Shown: positions 14,992 to 22,072 of the stretch, one piece after another | How the letters are laid out: the number at the start of each line of letters is the position of its first letter | Numbering within the stretch: position 1 is the stretch's first letter | Source: Firmicutes bacterium AM55-24TS | GTDB lineage: Bacteria > Bacillota > Clostridia > UBA1381 | Assembly: GCA_003460745.1 (NCBI GenBank) | Contig: QTVU01000018.1 | Span: 1-55,762, forward strand | DNA length: 55,762 nucleotides | Direction: 5' to 3' | Notes under the pieces: generated by a model | Database searches by the model: none | Told to the model about the DNA's origin: nothing | What the model saw: only the letters and a program-made list of their open reading frames with translations | Position numbers and translations under genes: made by a program

Positions 14992-15255
14992 ATGGAGAAT
15001 ATGGAAAAATATGTAGTAATCTGCTATGCAGTACATGAGGAGAAAATTGAAAGATATAAAACATTCGATAATAAAAAAGATGCGTACATATTTGTAAAAG
15101 AAGATTCACAAAATTTATATAAACAAAAAAGCCATAATTCAGATGATGATTGGAATGCAAAGATTGATTTTACATGTGGAGATGATGGTGTAGCTTATTT
15201 GTCAGTGGATGACAAAGAATATATATGGACTTGGGAAGTCATTGAAATAAATTAA
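14992..15255 (+). CDS. Hypothetical acidic protein (87 aa)
   Basis: MENMEKYVVICYAVHEEKIER onward, after AGGAGTG. Beta-rich, acidic, ending IWTWEVIEIN. It is small and acidic and two genes from an anti-CRISPR-like gene, but has no recognised homology. Confidence 0.7.
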   Translation: MENMEKYVVICYAVHEEKIERYKTFDNKKDAYIFVKEDSQNLYKQKSHNSDDDWNAKIDFTCGDDGVAYLSVDDKEYIWTWEVIEIN

Positions 15256-15266
15256 GGAGTGATATA

Positions 15267-15403
15267 ATGAGGTTGCCTATACAATTTATATATACTGAAA
15301 ATGGCATAAAAAAGATTCTATTGCCGAAAATGAACGAATGAATTATGTAGATAAATTGAATCGTGATTTATTGAAAAACAACTTAAAAACAAAGAAATGT
15401 TAG
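15267..15403 (+). pseudogene. Frameshifted small gene
   Basis: ATG at 15267 follows AGGAGTG and reads MRLPIQFIYTENGIKKILL before TGA at 15339. In the neighbouring frame KKDSIAENERMNYVDKLN continues to a stop at 15401. The AAAAAA run at 15307-15313 is the likely site of a one-base indel. Joined, it would make about 45 residues. No homology recognised. Confidence 0.5.
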
Positions 15404-15430
15404 TTTTATTAAAATGATAGGTAATATATT

Positions 15431-16447
15431 ATGGAAGAAAAAATTGCACCATTAATTTTGACTCAAAAAGTCAATAAGAAATATCCGAATGTTTGGAAAC
15501 AAGTAGAAGATATGAGAAAAATGAACGGTAAAGAAGTTAATTGGGATACTCGCTGCTATGTGCCTATAGGCGTGGGTATTGCTATTGCAAGTGACGGAAA
15601 CGATAATATTAATTTGGGTATAATATCAGAAGCCAATATAATTGTTGCAACTGCTACATGGAGATTGTATAAACAAATCTTCAGCTTTGATAAAGATATG
15701 GAAGATGTTCTTACTGAACAAGGAAGTGAAGATTTAATTATACCAATCGAAGTTTTAAGTAATCTTCCATATCCCTGTATTTACATAGCAGTAAACGATG
15801 ATGAGTACAATGGATTCTTCGTCTACTTTGAATCAGATACTAACAACGGAGAATTGGAATTGCGATTTTTGTTTATAAATAATGACTATTCAGTTATGCC
15901 TATTTCTTTACATCTTATAGAAAATGGTACAATCAAAGATGGAATTGACCGAATGTTACAAGAAGTAGAAAAGAATTCATCAAAGAATTTTGTTGATAAA
16001 GATTATATTGATTTTGTAACAAACTTAATAACATCAAAATTGCAACTTGTGTTATATATCTGTGCACAGAACAGCGAAATTACTGAAGATGAACGACAAA
16101 AATACATAACTCGTAAGCCCAAAAAAAAAGAATACATAAAAGATAAATATAGAGAAATTCAAAAATGGAATTGTGGCACTCAAACCGGAAATATTATTCG
16201 CCAAATAAAACAAAATAAGGTTAAATCTCATATTGTTTATAATAATTCGGGAGTGGAAGCACATGGTTCTCCGAAACGCCCACATACACGGCGTGGACAT
16301 TGGCATCATTACTGGAAAGGAGAGAGGGGCTCAAGTCATAGAAAATTAATTTTAAAATGGCTTGCACCAATATTCATAAAAGGATATGATGTAAATGATA
16401 ATGTTGTAACCACAAATGTATTCTTAAAAGAAAATGGAAAGGTGTGA
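15431..16447 (+). CDS. AcrVA2-like anti-CRISPR (anti-Cas12a) protein
   Basis: The 338-residue product matches AcrVA2 (322 residues in Moraxella) across its length as I remember it. There is an N-terminal helix with YPNVWKQVEDMRKMN, a central LPYPCIYIAV followed by FFVYFES (the family's LPxWCVYV...FWAIYD), and above all the C-terminal signature RPHTRRGHWHHYWKG at residues 283-297 followed by LKWLAPIFIKG. AcrVA2 blocks production of Cas12a by destroying its message during translation. Homologues occur widely on phages and plasmids, so the real target here may differ. No clear ribosome site is visible ahead of the ATG (GATAGGTAA only). The family call is strong; the activity is inferred. Confidence 0.85.
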   Translation: MEEKIAPLILTQKVNKKYPNVWKQVEDMRKMNGKEVNWDTRCYVPIGVGIAIASDGNDNINLGIISEANIIVATATWRLYKQIFSFDKDMEDVLTEQGSEDLIIPIEVLSNLPYPCIYIAVNDDEYNGFFVYFESDTNNGELELRFLFINNDYSVMPISLHLIENGTIKDGIDRMLQEVEKNSSKNFVDKDYIDFVTNLITSKLQLVLYICAQNSEITEDERQKYITRKPKKKEYIKDKYREIQKWNCGTQTGNIIRQIKQNKVKSHIVYNNSGVEAHGSPKRPHTRRGHWHHYWKGERGSSHRKLILKWLAPIFIKGYDVNDNVVTTNVFLKENGKV

Positions 16448-16454
16448 AATAATA

Positions 16455-16739
16455 ATGTATACAGTAGAAAATTTAGAGATGATGGGCAGTGTATACGCTC
16501 AATTAACTCAGCTAAAAGGATTTAACGATCCATTTCAAGGGCAATGTGATATGTTTCCTATGAGAAGTATCACAACAATGATTAAACGAACTATGCCTTA
16601 TATATCCGATGAATTAAATCAGGAAATTGGTAAACTAATGGATATGTTGGACGTTGATGAAATGGACGAACTTATAAATAAACCAGTTTCAATGGAACTA
16701 CGAATGAATTTTTGGAAAGGATATAATAGGAAAGTTTGA
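16455..16739 (+). CDS. Hypothetical protein (94 aa) beside the AcrVA2-like gene
   Basis: ATG at 16455 (MYTVENLEMMGSVYAQL), 7 bases after the preceding stop, with GAAAGGTG upstream. Helical and methionine-rich (about one residue in ten), ending FWKGYNRKV. Immediate coupling with the AcrVA2-like gene makes it a guilt-by-association anti-defence candidate; nothing in the sequence confirms it. Confidence 0.72.
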   Translation: MYTVENLEMMGSVYAQLTQLKGFNDPFQGQCDMFPMRSITTMIKRTMPYISDELNQEIGKLMDMLDVDEMDELINKPVSMELRMNFWKGYNRKV

Positions 16740-16784
16740 TTGTTTTGCGAAAGGAAATGGTATTATGAAGAAAAGACTGTTATA

Positions 16785-16813
16785 TTGACGAAAAATATCT
16801 TCTTTGGTATAAT
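16785..16813 (+). promoter_or_regulatory. Strong promoter for a single 42-codon gene
   Basis: TTGACG (16785-16790), 17 bases, TATAAT (16808-16813), only 31 bases before the ATG at 16845 and followed by a terminator at 16960: a self-contained one-gene transcription unit. Confidence 0.78.
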
Positions 16814-16844
16814 AGATATATTATATTGTAAGGGAGATAATCAA

Positions 16845-16973
16845 ATGTTCAATAATGAACAAGATTTTGAAGAATGGAGAGTCGATTGCTTAAACAAGGC
16901 AAAAGAAATTCTCACTATGGACAAAGAAAAAGAAAATAATCGGAGTAAAAAAATAGAGACGACAGCGAATTGA
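16845..16973 (+). CDS. Small acidic/basic protein (42 aa) in its own transcription unit
   Basis: MFNNEQDFEEWRVDCLNKA leads into a lysine-rich tail. A longer open frame reaches left to 16740, but it would span the promoter, so I start at 16845 behind AGGGAG. A strong private promoter and terminator suggest constant expression, perhaps in the lysogen. Function unknown. Confidence 0.65.
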   Translation: MFNNEQDFEEWRVDCLNKAKEILTMDKEKENNRSKKIETTAN

Positions 16974-16995
16974 CTGTCGCCTTTATTTTTTTTGT
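16960..16995. terminator. Terminator between converging transcripts
   Basis: CGACAG pairs with CTGTCG across 8 bases, overlapping the stop codon of the 42-codon gene, followed by CCTTTATTTTTTTT. It separates rightward transcription from the leftward immunity block ending at 17001. Confidence 0.8.
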
Positions 16996-17000
16996 GTAAT

Positions 17001-17561
17001 TCAATTTGATAATATTAATGCGAATGATACTATGTCAAGTATCACCGTAAGAATACAGACAGAAATCATTATATTGAAGATTATTTTGGGTTTAATTATT
17101 TTTTTATGTAAGTAATTCCAATATTCTTCTGCATATGCAATAGGAATTTCAGCAAATACAGACAAGTCTCTTGCATTTTTTAAATATGTAGGCAACTTGT
17201 TTTTTGGTGCGATTAAAAGACAAGCCATTAAATTTGCTTCTTGTTCTTCTTGTAGAGAATCGGAAGTATGTCCCAACACATAATGAGCAATCTCGTGGAA
17301 TATGTAGAAACGCCAATACATAGACGTTTCATCAAAGTAAATTATATATGAAGGCACTTTACCTGATTCCTTGTAAAGAATAGCAGGAGTGGAGATTAAC
17401 GGATTGGTACCGGCAAAATCTTCTACTGCTTGAGATCTTACTTTAAAAGATATTTGTAATTGAGTGCATAGTAAAAATGGATTACAAGGGAAACTTGTAA
17501 ACTGTTTTGTATAGATTTGTGCAATATCCAATAATTGTTTAAAACTTCTCATCTTCGACAC
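17001..17561 (-). CDS. ImmA/IrrE-family metallopeptidase with a C-terminal membrane span
   Basis: The zinc site HEIAH covers residues 89-93 (numbered from the GTG at 17561; an ATG three codons in is also possible), and a downstream EEQEAN (about 105-110) supplies the third ligand. ImmA/IrrE proteases cut Xre repressors in response to DNA damage or other signals, as with ICEBs1 ImmA and ImmR. The gene overlaps the upstream Xre gene by 23 bases, the classic substrate-protease pairing. Unusually, residues about 160-183 form a hydrophobic span, which would tether the enzyme to the membrane. Confidence 0.87.
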   Translation of the reverse strand: MSKMRSFKQLLDIAQIYTKQFTSFPCNPFLLCTQLQISFKVRSQAVEDFAGTNPLISTPAILYKESGKVPSYIIYFDETSMYWRFYIFHEIAHYVLGHTSDSLQEEQEANLMACLLIAPKNKLPTYLKNARDLSVFAEIPIAYAEEYWNYLHKKIIKPKIIFNIMISVCILTVILDIVSFALILSN

Positions 17562-17898
17562 CTGTCATTGGCAAATGAGCCAATCCTTTCATATAAATTA
17601 ATGCAAATTCTTTTGATTTTGAGTCTAAAAGATCCCATAATGATATAACGTCTTGTTGTTCAGAGGACAAGACATTATTATCCACATGGTCCTCAATTCC
17701 AGCAAAAAATTGAGAAAGTGAAATATTTAGACCGTTACAGATTTTTATTAAATTATATATTGTCGGGACGTGTCTATGTTTAATCATATTATTGAGTGAC
17801 GAATAAGGCATATCAGACATCTTTGCAAGTCTATATATAGACAGATTTCGTTGCTTGCAAATCTCCATAATGTGCTGGTTGACTATAAATTCATCCAT
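17539..17898 (-). CDS. Xre-family repressor, probable ImmA substrate (119 aa)
   Basis: Residues 18-55 form an Xre helix-turn-helix (LSIYRLAKMSDMPYSSLNNM). The C-terminal part (SLWDLLDSKSKEFALIYM) is helical and probably the dimer or protease-recognition region. It is co-transcribed with the ImmA/IrrE gene, like ImmR-ImmA. A perfect dyad and a TATAAT box lie just upstream (17918-17936), so autorepression is likely. Confidence 0.87.
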   Translation of the reverse strand: MDEFIVNQHIMEICKQRNLSIYRLAKMSDMPYSSLNNMIKHRHVPTIYNLIKICNGLNISLSQFFAGIEDHVDNNVLSSEQQDVISLWDLLDSKSKEFALIYMKGLAHLPMTGVEDEKF

Positions 17899-17917
17899 AG
17901 AAATCTATTCCTTTACT

Positions 17918-17936
17918 AATAAGATTATATCTTATT
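17918..17936 (-). promoter_or_regulatory. Operator overlapping the -10 box of the Xre/ImmA operon
   Basis: AATAAGAT-TAT-ATCTTATT is a perfect 8-bp inverted repeat. Read on the - strand it contains TATAAT (complement of 17924-17929), about 25 bases from the Xre start codon. I see no good -35 box. Confidence 0.6.
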
Positions 17937-18023
17937 ATGTCCCAAAAATGCAGATGTATTCTATGGCAATAATAGTGTTGAGTTTGGTAGTAAAAGAGTC
18001 ACTACGCATGGTTACAAATAAAA

Positions 18024-18047
18024 AAAGCAATCCATTGAGGTTGCTTT
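18024..18047. terminator. Bidirectional terminator
   Basis: GCAA(T)CC and GGTTGC form a stem with flanking A and T runs on both sides, ending the leftward Xre gene at 18048 (seven T residues on the - strand). Confidence 0.65.
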
Positions 18048-18386
18048 TTAATATTGTTCAATCGCATTTTGAATTAAATCTAATATTGCATCAGGAATAT
18101 TTTTTTCAGCGATTTGCTTTAACAAATTTTCTTTTTTTGCGGAGATATGTTCTCCGCCATACGCAAGGTAATTTTTATCTGATGGGTTGATTTTTAGAAG
18201 TTCATTTGGTGTCATATCAAAAACTCTACATAAAGATATGATGTTAGATAATTTTAAGTCGGTTATCGTTCCATTTTCCCATTTGCTAATTGTACTTTTA
18301 CCAACATTAATCAATTCGCCCAACTCGTCTAAAGATAGGTTTTGTGATAATCGTTTGTCTTTTATTATATTTCCGATATTTGACAT
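18048..18386 (-). CDS. Xre-family regulator (112 aa)
   Basis: MSNIGNIIKDKRLSQNLSLD begins a canonical Cro/CI helix-turn-helix (LDELGELINVGKSTISKWEN, residues 19-38). A short C-terminal extension follows (SDKNYLAYGGEHISAKKENL). AGGAG lies 8 bases before the ATG. It sits between two other repressors, so the phage carries at least four Xre-type regulators in this window. Exact role unknown. Confidence 0.87.
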   Translation of the reverse strand: MSNIGNIIKDKRLSQNLSLDELGELINVGKSTISKWENGTITDLKLSNIISLCRVFDMTPNELLKINPSDKNYLAYGGEHISAKKENLLKQIAEKNIPDAILDLIQNAIEQY

Positions 18387-18409
18387 AACAGTTCTCCTAT
18401 GTTACAAAA

Positions 18410-18439
18410 TTATTACAAAAGCAAAAAAGCCATTGACAA
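18410..18439 (-). promoter_or_regulatory. Leftward promoter of the 18.0-18.4 kb Xre gene
   Basis: On the - strand TTGTCA (complement of 18434-18439), 18 bases, TAATAA (complement of 18410-18415). Two direct copies of TTACAAAA (18402-18409 and 18413-18420) overlap the -10 region and could be its operator. Confidence 0.5.
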
Positions 18440-18461
18440 TAGAAAATGACTATGTTAATAT
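18433..18461 (+). promoter_or_regulatory. Rightward promoter aimed into the repressor gene (antisense)
   Basis: TTGACA (18433-18438), 17 bases, TAATAT (18456-18461). No rightward gene follows: transcription would run into the 3' end of the LexA-like gene on its antisense strand. It overlaps the leftward -35 box head to head. Confidence 0.5.
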
Positions 18462-18464
18462 ATG

Positions 18465-18510
18465 TGTGTCTTTAAAGAAACAGAATAAAATAAATGTGTC
18501 TTTAAAGAAA
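18465..18510. repeat. Two 16-bp direct repeats, each holding a 10-bp palindrome
   Basis: TGTGTCTTTAAAGAAA occurs at 18465-18480 and 18495-18510, 30 bases apart start to start (about three DNA turns). Each includes the palindrome TCTTTAAAGA. The spacing suits cooperative repressor binding to one DNA face. Confidence 0.65.
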
Positions 18511-18520
18511 TGTGATACTA

Positions 18521-19135
18521 TTATATTTCGGTATCTTTAATGATTTTTCTCACTAATCCAAATATTCGGACACGAGTAACATCTTCGCCCTCAAAACGTC
18601 TTGGGGAATACATTGGATTTAAACTTTGCAGTTCAATCCAATTTGTACCGTACATTACTCGTTTGATGACACCATTATCATCATCAATTAAAGCAACGGC
18701 ATAACTACCACTGTCAACGGATTGTTGATAGCGGACAAGTGCAAGGTCTCCTTCTTCAAACTTGGGGATCATACTGTCGCCCTTGACACGAAGTAATACG
18801 TGTGGTTCATTGCCACTTAACCAATTAAGGGGGACGTATTGTGTGCCGATTATTTCATTGTCGGCATATTTACCATAGCCTGCCGAAACTTCGCCTAAGA
18901 TAGGGAGTTCAATCATTTGATTATTATTTTGTGGCTCGTCAAGTAAATATTCAACGGAAACGTTAAAATAGTTTGCAATGATTTCTATTTTTTCACGAGA
19001 AACGGATTTCTTGTTGGACATTTGATTGATGTAATTGACACCCAAACCACATTCTTTGCACAATTTACCGATAGAAATATTGTTGTCCTTTGCAAGTTGT
19101 TTTATTCTGCTTGCAATTATTTGTGGATTTTGCAT
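18521..19135 (-). CDS. LexA/CI-like repressor with S24 self-cleavage domain (204 aa)
   Basis: The N-terminal Xre helix-turn-helix spans about residues 18-50. The C-terminal S24 peptidase domain has Ser121 (KGDSM) and Lys158 (GVIKRV) as the catalytic dyad, with an Ala85-Gly86 cleavage site (VSAGYG). Such repressors split when RecA is activated by DNA damage, inducing the prophage. ACGGAGGTG precedes the start. Two matching dyads lie between it and the rightward promoter. This is the best candidate for the main lysogeny repressor. Confidence 0.93.
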   Translation of the reverse strand: MQNPQIIASRIKQLAKDNNISIGKLCKECGLGVNYINQMSNKKSVSREKIEIIANYFNVSVEYLLDEPQNNNQMIELPILGEVSAGYGKYADNEIIGTQYVPLNWLSGNEPHVLLRVKGDSMIPKFEEGDLALVRYQQSVDSGSYAVALIDDDNGVIKRVMYGTNWIELQSLNPMYSPRRFEGEDVTRVRIFGLVRKIIKDTEI

Positions 19136-19171
19136 AAATTACACCTCCGTTTTTTGTAGAATACCACAATA

Positions 19172-19188
19172 TCACGCCAAAAACGTGA
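19172..19188. promoter_or_regulatory. Operator: TCACG-N7-CGTGA
   Basis: Inverted repeat just upstream of the repressor gene, with the same half sites as 19203-19218. Probably read by the LexA-like repressor for autoregulation. Confidence 0.65.
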
Positions 19189-19195
19189 AAATAAG

Positions 19196-19224
19196 TTGAC
19201 ATTCACGTTAAAGCGTGATAATAT
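19196..19224 (+). promoter_or_regulatory. Rightward lytic promoter with an operator inside its spacer
   Basis: TTGACA (19196-19201), 17 bases, TAATAT (19219-19224). The spacer contains TCACG-TTAAAG-CGTGA (19203-19218), so a bound repressor would directly exclude RNA polymerase. It reads toward the sigma-like factor and replication genes. Confidence 0.82.
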
Positions 19225-19257
19225 GGTTTTGTTGATTTTTAAAAACAGAATATTTCT

Positions 19258-19405
19258 AATTAATCTAATATCCCCATATTAAATTAATTTACCCTTTTTG
19301 AAATGTGTTCCCCAACACGTTTATTTCATAATGGATAAAAGAAATATCCTTGCTTTTTATGTGTTTATTATAGCACATTATAAGGGAAATGTCAATCATA
19401 TTGAC
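19258..19405 (+). other. Hairpin-rich leader of the rightward operon
   Basis: About 250 bases lie between the promoter and the first gene without a supported frame. Hairpins: AATTAATCTAATAT/ATATTAAATTAATT (19258-19289, CCCC loop), GTGTT/AACAC (19305-19318, again a CCCC loop), GTCAA/TTGAC (19391-19405). The first is followed after 3 bases by CTTTTT, so attenuation is possible. Confidence 0.45.
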
Positions 19406-19430
19406 GTAAATTTTGTAAAGAAAATGTAAT
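19401..19430 (+). promoter_or_regulatory. Possible second promoter
   Basis: TTGACG (19401-19406), 18 bases, TGTAAT (19425-19430), 41 bases before the ATG at 19472. Moderate match only. Confidence 0.4.
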
Positions 19431-19471
19431 AAAAGAAAAGAAATTGTAACAAGAAAGGAAGCGATGAAACT

Positions 19472-19744
19472 ATGATTTCAATAATTCAAAAACCAGTCAG
19501 TTTTAAAATACGGCGTAAGTCAGATATTAACACATTCAAAAATGTTTGTTTGTGTAATGGTTCAAAGTACATAATTAAAATCAATCCGAATTATATCTTC
19601 ATGTTAGAGAAAACGGAGAATAATATAACAGGAACTATTAAACAAGGTGATTTATTCAATATTTTTAATCCCGAAATTCAGATTGATGCAGATAAATGGG
19701 TTTGGAAATTGCGAAAATATATTAATAAAAAATATTTTTCGTAG
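19472..19744 (+). CDS. Hypothetical protein (90 aa), first gene of the rightward operon
   Basis: MISIIQKPVSFKIRRKSDIN, basic overall, with an AAGGAAGC site upstream. No helix-turn-helix visible and no family recognised. Its position right after the repressor-controlled promoter is where Cro-like or antirepressor genes usually lie. Confidence 0.72.
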   Translation: MISIIQKPVSFKIRRKSDINTFKNVCLCNGSKYIIKINPNYIFMLEKTENNITGTIKQGDLFNIFNPEIQIDADKWVWKLRKYINKKYFS

Positions 19745-19864
19745 AGAATATTATACTGAGCGTTGAAATGAAACACTCGCCTATACGGGTTATACTTTTC
19801 CGAGCGGAAAGACAAAAAAGTAGTTTTGCTATGTATATGATAAAAGGGAAAGGATGTGAAATGT

Positions 19865-19939
19865 ATGTATCTAATTGGCTTGGCTATAACAGGTGTCGGC
19901 ATTGGTATAGTGTTGGCATGTAAACTGCAAGATTATTAG
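19865..19939 (+). CDS. 24-residue hydrophobic peptide
   Basis: MYLIGLAITGVGIGIVLACK is one membrane span followed by LQDY. GGGAAAGGATG lies upstream. Too short to prove by composition, but start, site and span are coherent. Confidence 0.45.
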   Translation: MYLIGLAITGVGIGIVLACKLQDY

Positions 19940-19979
19940 TGGAGAATAATCATAGAAATTGAGACAAGGAGTGTATAGA

Positions 19980-20600
19980 GTGAACGATAAAGAAAAAGAA
20001 GGTTTAATAAGTCAATATTGTGGTAATAAAATGAAACAATTGAGAGAAATTTGCGATCCGATTATTCGATTAATGAATGTTCCGTTGTCAGAATATGATG
20101 ATTTATATTCCGATGCGATGAATGTTGTATTGGAAAGTGTTGAAAATTTTAATCAAGAACGCAATTGTTCATTCAAGACATTTCTTATTGGCAATATCAA
20201 ACGTTCGTTTCAAGATTGGTTGCGAGATAGGCATCGTTGGAAAAGGTGTAATCTTGAAACTGATGAACGTGGTAATTTGAAGAAGAATGAACGAGGACAA
20301 ACTATTTCAATTCCCAATGTGTCATTAGATGTGAAAACGGAAGACGGAATTGACTTAGCAGAAAAGATAGCATGTGTGGAGAATAATAATGATGAGGAAG
20401 AATTATCTCAACAAATGGAGGAATATCTAAATGGGCTATCAAAAGTCCAAAGAAAGATACTATTCCTTTTATCAGACGGATACACAAAAGACGAAATTAT
20501 AAGTATGCTCAAAATTGACAATTTCTTGTACAACGACAGCATGATGGCAATTAAAAATGAAAAAAATAAACGAAAAATACAAATGCTTATTAGGAGGTAA
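19980..20600 (+). CDS. Phage sigma-70-like factor (206 aa)
   Basis: GTG start at 19980, 8 bases after AAGGAG. Residues around 36-90 (EYDDLYSDAMNVVLESVENF, then SFKTFLIGNIKRSFQDWLRD) match sigma region 2, including the -10-recognition helix pattern. The C-terminal LSKVQRKILFLLSDGYTKDE (about residues 151-170) is the region 4 helix pattern. It could redirect host RNA polymerase to late or middle promoters. The fold call is good; that it works as a true sigma is inferred. Confidence 0.78.
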   Translation: MNDKEKEGLISQYCGNKMKQLREICDPIIRLMNVPLSEYDDLYSDAMNVVLESVENFNQERNCSFKTFLIGNIKRSFQDWLRDRHRWKRCNLETDERGNLKKNERGQTISIPNVSLDVKTEDGIDLAEKIACVENNNDEEELSQQMEEYLNGLSKVQRKILFLLSDGYTKDEIISMLKIDNFLYNDSMMAIKNEKNKRKIQMLIRR

Positions 20601-20605
20601 ATAAA

Positions 20606-22057
20606 ATGGACGAATATAGAATTGAAAGAGACGTAGTGGGGCAGTATTTGGAAGATGTGCAGACTCAAACCATAGAACCCGAACCTAATGTTCAACGTGA
20701 TTTTTGTTGGACAAAAGAGGCTTTAAATGGGTTGGTGGCATCTGCGGTAAGTGGAACAACTTATATTCCTAACTTAATACTTTCAGAGGTGAAATCTGAT
20801 AATAATATAAAATCTACATATATTGTTGACGGTGGACAAAGAACAGAAGCATTAAGAAGATTTAGATATGATGGATATAGAGTTACAAATGAAATACGTG
20901 AGCCTATAGTTAAATATAATAGGAAAAAACATGATGAAGATGGTCATATTGTTTACAATGAATACGGCGAGGTCATTTGGGAAAGTGTGGAATATGATTT
21001 GAGAGGCAAAACATACGAAGACCTTCCAAAGGAACTAAAAAGACAATTTAACAGGACTCAATTAACGGTTACGATTTATCCAAATTGTACTCTTGAAGAA
21101 TCAGCTATTCTTGTTAATATTTATAATAATCACACAGCTATGAATACTTCACAAAAAGCACTTACATATATTGAAAACTTTGCAAAAGAAATCAGAAGAA
21201 TAAAAAATACAAGTGAATTTTTAAAGGATTGCACAATGCTGACTGAAGACCATAAGAAAAGAGGCTTTTGGGAACGAGTGATTTCTGAATGCGTTATGGG
21301 AGTTTATCATTTTAATGAATGGAAAAACAATCCTAAAAAAATGTGCGATTACCTCAACGACCATTCTTCCATAAAAGAATATCAACAAATCGAAAATTAT
21401 TTTAAACGTATTGCACCATTTTCAGACAAACTTGAAAATAAAAAGGTAGCCAACCTGTTTAAACTGAAAGATATATTGGTGTGGGTAATGGCATTTGATA
21501 AATTTACCGAACTTGGTATGGACGATGAGAGTTTTGGCGAGTTTTTGAATTCGTTTGATGATATGAAAAACAAAGAGGTAAATGGTGTTACTTGGGAAAA
21601 ATTAGACGAAAATAGAAATACGAAAAACAAGAAACTTATTAAACATAAAGTAGAACATATATTGTATTTAATGAAAGAATTTTTGGGTATTGAAGATAAT
21701 GATGCATTGTCAAATGAAGAAAATGTTGAAAATGATGTTTGCGACAATACTCAAAACAGTGTACAGAAAATAGAGAATAATATATTAGAAGGAATTGAGC
21801 AAGAAGATATAGAATTTTACGAAACAATGATTGAGGATGTGTTGCCAAGTAATTCCAAACTGGCACAAAAAGCACATGACGAATTAGTTAAGCTGATAGA
21901 TTATTCTTGTGAAAAAGATTATGATATGGCGTTAGAAAAATGGTTAAAAACGATAGACGAAAGTGTATTAATTTCGAACAATAAAACAGAGAACTATAAT
22001 AATATGAAGAAACTTTTCATTGAGTATATGCTTAATCAAGAAAAGAATGTGGCGTAA
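20606..22057 (+). CDS. DUF262 (ParB/GmrSD-N-like) protein (483 aa)
   Basis: Residues about 24-85 carry the DUF262 pattern: PNVQRDFCWTKEALNGL, IPNLILSEV and YIVDGGQRTEALRRF, the DGxQR core of the ParB/DUF262 superfamily. In GmrSD and SspE this domain binds or hydrolyses nucleotides to drive nucleases, but the partner DUF1524 (HNH) domain is absent; the C-terminal 300 residues are helical and acidic. It follows the sigma-like gene by 5 bases, so the two are co-expressed. Confidence 0.8.
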   Translation: MDEYRIERDVVGQYLEDVQTQTIEPEPNVQRDFCWTKEALNGLVASAVSGTTYIPNLILSEVKSDNNIKSTYIVDGGQRTEALRRFRYDGYRVTNEIREPIVKYNRKKHDEDGHIVYNEYGEVIWESVEYDLRGKTYEDLPKELKRQFNRTQLTVTIYPNCTLEESAILVNIYNNHTAMNTSQKALTYIENFAKEIRRIKNTSEFLKDCTMLTEDHKKRGFWERVISECVMGVYHFNEWKNNPKKMCDYLNDHSSIKEYQQIENYFKRIAPFSDKLENKKVANLFKLKDILVWVMAFDKFTELGMDDESFGEFLNSFDDMKNKEVNGVTWEKLDENRNTKNKKLIKHKVEHILYLMKEFLGIEDNDALSNEENVENDVCDNTQNSVQKIENNILEGIEQEDIEFYETMIEDVLPSNSKLAQKAHDELVKLIDYSCEKDYDMALEKWLKTIDESVLISNNKTENYNNMKKLFIEYMLNQEKNVA

Positions 22058-22072
22058 AGGAGAGTGATACAA

